Shown: positions 62,688 to 64,000 of the stretch, one piece after another
Numbering within the stretch: the stretch's first letter is position 1
How the letters are laid out: each line of letters starts with the position of its first letter
NCBI RefSeq assembly: GCF_035943795.1
Contig: NZ_DASZBY010000085.1
Location: 27,385-91,384 of the forward strand
Length of the DNA: 64,000 nt
From: Aliidongia sp035943795
GTDB taxonomy: Bacteria > Pseudomonadota > Alphaproteobacteria > ATCC43930 > CGMCC-115725
Direction of reading: 5' to 3'
Position numbers and translations under genes: made by a program
The notes under the pieces: generated by a model
The model's database searches: none
What the model was told of the DNA's origin: nothing
The model's input: the letters and a program-made list of their open reading frames with translations, nothing else

Positions 62688-62881
62688 AGGCGCGATACTA
62701 GCCGGAGGGACGCGGCCGTCTCGCGGTTTTCGGACATGGTCGTTACCGCTTCCGAGATTAGTTGCATTTGTTACTGCTTGGTGACGCGGACGGCTTGTGC
62801 CACCATCCGCCGCCGTTGACGACGAACGGCCGACTGGGCATGCGACGCCGGCCGTCGCCACGGATAGGGAACACAGACCGG

Positions 62882-64000
62882 ATGAATCTTGCGCGTCGGC
62901 TCGGCCTCCTGACCAGCCTCCTCGCCCTCACCCTCACGATCCTGCCGGCAAGTGCCGCGGAAAACGTGCTGCGGCGCCCGAACACGGCTGAGCCAGAATC
63001 GCTCGATCCGCAGAAGATCACAGGCCTGTCCGAAGCCAACGTGATCCGCGACCTGTTCGAACCGCTGATCGCGCTCGACGCCGATCGACACCCCTCGCCG
63101 GGTGCCGCCGAGAGCTGGGACGTATCGGACGACAAGAAGACCTGGACCTTTCACCTGCGCCCCGGCGCCCAATGGTCGGACGGCACGCCGCTGACCTCGG
63201 CCGACTGGGTCTATTCGCTGCGTCGCCTGGTCGATCCTGCGACCGGCGCCGCCAAGTTCGACCAGATCCGCAGCGTCGTGAATGCCGAGGAGATCGCGAG
63301 CGGGCGCGAGAAGGACATCACCAAGCTGGGCGTCGTCGCAGTCGATCCCACGACCCTGCGCTTCGATCTGGCCCAGCCGGAACTGATCCTGCCGCTCCTG
63401 ATCGCCGACGTGGGCGCCGCCCCGGTGCCACGCGCGGCCATTGAAAAATGGGCGAACCAATGGACCCGGCCCGGCCATATGCTGTCGAACGGCGCCTATC
63501 GGCTGGAAAGCTGGGAGCCGCACGACAAGATCGTCCTGACGAAAAATCCGCTGTTCCACGCCGCCGCCCACGTCGCGATCGAGCGGGTCGTGCACTACCC
63601 GCTCGACGATCCGAACCGCGGCGTGAAGCAATATCGCGCGGGCGAGATGGATTGGGCCTCGCTGCCCAAGAGCCAGCTTGCCTGGGCCCGCAAGGAGATG
63701 GCGCCGGAACTGCACGTCGGCGACACGGACGGGCTGTGGTACCTGTTCTTCAACATGAAGAAGGGCATACTGGCCGAGCATAAGGGGATCCGCGAGGCGC
63801 TGTCGCTCGCGGTCGACCGCCAGACCATCGTCACCAAGATCGATCCGCGCGGCCAGAAGCCGGCCTACGCGATGGTGCCGACGGTGATGCCCGACTATAC
63901 GCCGCAGAGCTACGACTGGCAGGCATCGTCCTATGCCGATCGCCTGGCGCGCGCCAAGCAGCTGATGGCGACCGCGGGCTATGGTCCGGACCATCCGTTG
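62882..64000 (+). CDS. Peptide/nickel-type ABC transporter substrate-binding protein (OppA-like), partial
   Basis: The N-terminal 373 residues of a family-5 periplasmic receptor; the C terminus is beyond the window. Signal peptide RLGLLTSLLALTLTILPASA, then VLRRPNTAEPESLDPQKITG, LFEPLIALDADRHPSPGAAE, SWDVSDDKKTWTFHLRPGAQ, WSDGTPLTSADWVYSLRRLV and LWYLFFNMKKGILAEHKGIR, the OppA/DppA signature, with REALSLAVDRQTIV. It binds oligopeptides for uptake. The ATG at 62882 gives the leader; upstream there is no good ribosome site. Permease and ATPase genes, if present, lie to the right. Confidence 0.92.
   Translation, partial: MNLARRLGLLTSLLALTLTILPASAAENVLRRPNTAEPESLDPQKITGLSEANVIRDLFEPLIALDADRHPSPGAAESWDVSDDKKTWTFHLRPGAQWSDGTPLTSADWVYSLRRLVDPATGAAKFDQIRSVVNAEEIASGREKDITKLGVVAVDPTTLRFDLAQPELILPLLIADVGAAPVPRAAIEKWANQWTRPGHMLSNGAYRLESWEPHDKIVLTKNPLFHAAAHVAIERVVHYPLDDPNRGVKQYRAGEMDWASLPKSQLAWARKEMAPELHVGDTDGLWYLFFNMKKGILAEHKGIREALSLAVDRQTIVTKIDPRGQKPAYAMVPTVMPDYTPQSYDWQASSYADRLARAKQLMATAGYGPDHPL

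Overview
The window is a gene-dense stretch of chromosome from a GC-rich alphaproteobacterium (about two-thirds G+C by eye). The gene content and order point to a Rhodospirillales-like lineage: purM-purN next to an hdaA/AI-2E-permease/DUF2066 group, pepA-holC-ndk divergent from lptF-lptG-lptD-surA-pdxA-rsmA, a tiny aa3-oxidase subunit IV gene, an intracellular PHB depolymerase and PAS-rich histidine kinases. I cannot name the genus. No rRNA, tRNA, CRISPR array, insertion sequence or prophage was seen.

Layout. 1-8.4 kb: end-truncated family-3 solute-binding protein, ssb with a clear terminator, a divergent phosphoenolpyruvate-carboxylase-like gene, uvrA and an SDR oxidoreductase. 8.6-14.2 kb: a degenerate EAL-type protein, then a tightly overlapping operon for acyl-CoA chemistry (metallo-beta-lactamase fold hydrolase, two-subunit CoA-transferase-like protein, CaiB/BaiF transferase, hotdog thioesterase). 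14.2-19.2 kb: a multi-PAS sensor kinase, an XRE-cupin regulator and phaZ. 19.7-25.7 kb: small acidic protein, SixA, HdaA, AI-2E permease, DUF2066 lipid/secreted protein, purM, purN, cytochrome oxidase subunit IV. 25.8-29.5 kb: accessory genes (NIPSNAP, unknown protein, LysR, DUF1203, secreted-type phosphoesterase). 29.6-41.3 kb: conserved housekeeping block (ndk, holC, pepA; the outer-membrane biogenesis operon lptFGD-surA-pdxA-rsmA; an MBL hydrolase and a YbaK protein).

41.5-64 kb is accessory: a low-GC secreted protein with an internal duplication, a hybrid histidine kinase, an Lrp/AsnC regulator divergent from a PLP ammonia-lyase/GST/VOC operon, an IclR regulator divergent from a phytanoyl-CoA-dioxygenase/MFS pair, an orphan protein, a pair of transglutaminase-like genes, a serine beta-lactamase-fold protein, a DUF1800/DUF1501 secreted pair preceded by a striking AT-rich island, a YVTN beta-propeller, a four-helix membrane protein, an alkA-ogt alkylation-repair pair, and the start of an OppA-like solute-binding protein.

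Most genes belong to known families. The observations most worth follow-up are the PEPC-like protein with altered catalytic motifs between ssb and uvrA, the CoA-transferase-like operon whose beta subunit lacks the expected catalytic glutamate, the duplicated two-cysteine domain protein at 41.5 kb, degenerate enzymes (EAL-like, second transglutaminase), the perfect palindrome upstream of phaZ, and the orphan at 51.2 kb. I did not find a clear-cut new multi-gene system; all function statements are by motif reading, without database searches.
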